Assembly (NCBI GenBank): GCA_016704445.1
Contig: JADJAE010000006.1
Location: forward strand, 145,938 to 209,937
Direction of reading: 5' to 3'
Length of the DNA stretch: 64,000 bases
Origin: Deltaproteobacteria bacterium
GTDB lineage: Bacteria; Myxococcota_A; Polyangia; Polyangiales; Ga0077539
Shown: positions 62,339 to 64,000 of the stretch, piece by piece
Position numbering within the stretch: the first letter of the stretch is position 1
Layout of the letters: each line of letters begins with the position of its first letter
Made by a program: the position numbers and the translations under genes
The notes under the pieces: model-generated
What the model was told of the DNA's origin: nothing
The model's input: the letters and a program-made list of their open reading frames with translations, nothing else
The model's database searches: none

Positions 62339-64000
62339 ATGTCGACCTCCCACGTCTCCGTGAGGGAAGCGTTCCGAGGAGCGTCGTGCCTCGTCGCCAT
62401 CGCGCTCACCCTCGGCTGCGGCGCCCCGGAGGACGGCGGCGCCTGCCCGACCGTCAGCGCCGTCAGCGCCGTCAGCGCGGAGGCGCGCGCGGTGCTCGGG
62501 CTCGCGTCGCGCTACCCCGCGGACACGATGATGGCCTCGCGCGCCGAGGAGATCCGTCGCTCCCAGCGGGCTCGCCGCGCGGCGGCCTGGGAGGTGGTGG
62601 CCCGGGTGCTGGCGCCCGTGCGCGTCGAGACCTCCACCCCGGTGGCCGATGCGACGGTGCCGCGGTTTCGCACCTGGTACGACCGCGACGACGTGGTGCG
62701 GGTCTTCCAGCGGGCCTTCGAGCAGCTCGGCCCGAGGGCGGCGGCGGCAGGCGGGCCCTTCAGGCGAAGACGCCCTCGACGAGGCCTTCGCGTGGAACAC
62801 CCGCTTCGTCCACACCTCGACTTCTGGCCCGCCTCTCGCTGGAGCGCCTACGTCGACTCGCACGACCGGCCCACCGCTCGCGGGCGCCCCGGGATCCGCG
62901 GATCGCGATGAGCCCGGAGGCGGTGCGACACGTCGTCGCCAGCTACGCGGAGGCGTGCGCTGCGTGGAGACGGCGCCCCGCGGCCTTCGTCGACGGCCCG
63001 GCGGAGGCGTCGCAGCGCCTCGCGCGCGAGCCCTTCGTGCCCCGCTGCGCGACGCAGTCCTTCGGGCCGTACTTCGTGGCGAGCGGCGCCACGATGGTGG
63101 CCCGCGTCGAGGGCGACGCCGCCGCGGGAGTGACGCTGCGGGTGCTCGACGGCGCAGGAATCGTACGCTGCGCCTCGCTGGGTGACCGCGGCTGCACGCT
63201 CTCCGGGCCCGGGGCCTTCCGGGTGACGGTGGCCGCGACCGGGAGCGCCGCTCGTGCGGTGCTGGAGGTGCGTCACACGGAGCCGAGCGCGAGCGTCGCG
63301 GGCTGCCTGCGAGGGGTCTTTCCGGTGAGCGCGGCTGCTGTGTCGATGGAGTGGCGTCGCAGCGATCTCGGGCAGCCGTTGGCCGACTACGACACCTCGG
63401 CGGCGGCGATGTCGCGACGGCTCGCGATGGCGTCGCCGAGCTGGGGAGCGGGCGACGCGGTGGCTGCGCCGACGGACGACTCGATCTACACGGCCTTCGC
63501 GGCGGGGTCGGTGTTCCAGCTTGCGGGGATGCACATCCGGACGCGCGAGCTCGACCGCTGGGTGCACATCACGCTCTGGTGGTCTTCGGAGCCCGACACG
63601 GATTTCGGCGCCGATCGCCCGGCCTCGGTGCGCTCCCTCGGCGGCCCATGGGACTTCTACAAGATGTGCGTGGTGACGGACTTCGACGAGGGCGACCCCG
63701 ACCCCGACGGCGGCTTCGCGAGCGACGCCCCGACGCTGGCGGCGTCGCTGCGCGCGGTTCACGAGGGCCACGGCGGGCCGAGCTGGTGCTCCAACCCGTA
63801 CATCGACAACGCGCCTGGGCTGGTGCGCTCCAACTGCATCGGCTGCCACCAGCACGCGATGACGGGGGTTCGCGCGGAGGCGTCGGTACAGGACAACGTG
63901 CGCTACCCCGCCGCCGGGCGTCGCCAGGTGCGAAACAACTTCCCAGCGGATCAGCTATGGGGACTCGAGGCCAACGACTCCATCGCGTCGATCTTCGCGG
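62339..64000 (+). CDS. Haem-motif lipoprotein, partial, frame broken twice
   Basis: Divergent from the HzsA-related gene, 78 bp apart. The first frame has a signal peptide with lipobox TLGC and reads YPADTMMASRAEEIRR and FRTWYDRDDVVRVFQRAFEQLG. Near 62750 and again near 62820-62870 the coding pattern changes frame. The last frame is open to the window edge and includes QSFGPYFVASGATMVARVEG, DRWVHITLWWSSEPDTDFGADRP, FYKMCVVTDFDEGD, then NCIGCHQHAMTG, a CX2CH haem motif near 63836. The gene runs off the right edge. It may be an electron-transfer partner of its neighbour. Family not named. Confidence 0.7.

Overview
The window is very GC-rich DNA with dense bacterial genes and reads like a chromosome segment of a Myxococcota, probably a Polyangia/Sandaracinus-type bacterium. 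This is an inference. It rests on the many lipoproteins with Asp/Ala/Thr/Gly-rich linkers after the lipobox, delta-60 repeat proteins, a Pkn2-like Ser/Thr kinase beside a TPR-PEGA protein, an FHA-type sigma-54 activator, an FHA-GAF-PP2C phosphatase, an MpaB-like oxygenase and an HzsA-related lipoprotein. I saw no rRNA, tRNA or CRISPR array.

Layout. 1-3.4 kb: type VI secretion spike cargo locus (VgrG, LysM/peptidoglycan-binding protein, unknown partner), followed by a decayed transposase fragment. 4.2-11.3 kb: VanY-like carboxypeptidase, then on the minus strand an intramembrane protease (PrsW), a propeller-like lipoprotein, menC, menE and an orphan DppC-type permease; a roughly 350-bp inverted repeat lies between menC and menE and supplies the menE start codon. 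11.4-14.3 kb: lipoprotein with a 15-bp tandem repeat, NHL/SMP-30-like lipoprotein, di-heme peroxidase. 14.3-18.5 kb: SemiSWEET, membrane protein, dapB, dapA, GH57 branching enzyme. 18.5-25.5 kb: MaoC-SDR fusion facing a five-gene minus-strand operon (FkbH-like, acyl carrier protein, SGNH protein, MBOAT, 39-residue microprotein). 25.6-29.1 kb: acs and a delta-60 lipoprotein. 29.1-32.5 kb: hisB-hisH-hisA-hisF plus a tail-anchored protein. 32.6-36.4 kb: small envelope proteins and a RsbW/RsbV/RsbU partner-switch module. 36.4-48 kb: ATP-grasp ligase, lipoproteins, sigma-54 activator, metalloprotease, kinase, PAP2 protein. 48.2-53.5 kb: pyrC, a small protein, an Lnb_N-family membrane protein, phosphofructokinase, a Fam20-like lipoprotein. 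53.5-64 kb: DUF2341/LamG lipoprotein, PAP2 protein, GT-C glycosyltransferase, MpaB-like oxygenase, HzsA-related CX4CH lipoprotein and a partial haem-motif lipoprotein.

The most interesting unit is the operon at 20.46-25.47 kb. Its parts match the teichoic-acid D-alanylation (Dlt) machine one for one: loading enzyme (FkbH-like in place of DltA), carrier (ACP for DltC), MBOAT (DltB), N-anchored SGNH protein (DltD) and a one-helix microprotein ending in FIYFAF, which resembles the acyl-shuttle tail of DltX. FkbH enzymes load a glycolytic C3 unit onto ACP, so I infer an envelope-polymer acylation pathway that could use a glyceryl-type group.

Two global observations matter to any user. First, about a dozen genes are split by single-base offsets in G/C runs, with the same protein continuing in another frame. 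This looks like consensus error rather than mass gene decay, so several entries below are given as one gene across frames. Second, many operon-leading genes carry a TAnnnT -10-like box only 7-10 nt before the start codon, which implies leaderless mRNAs and fixes several starts.
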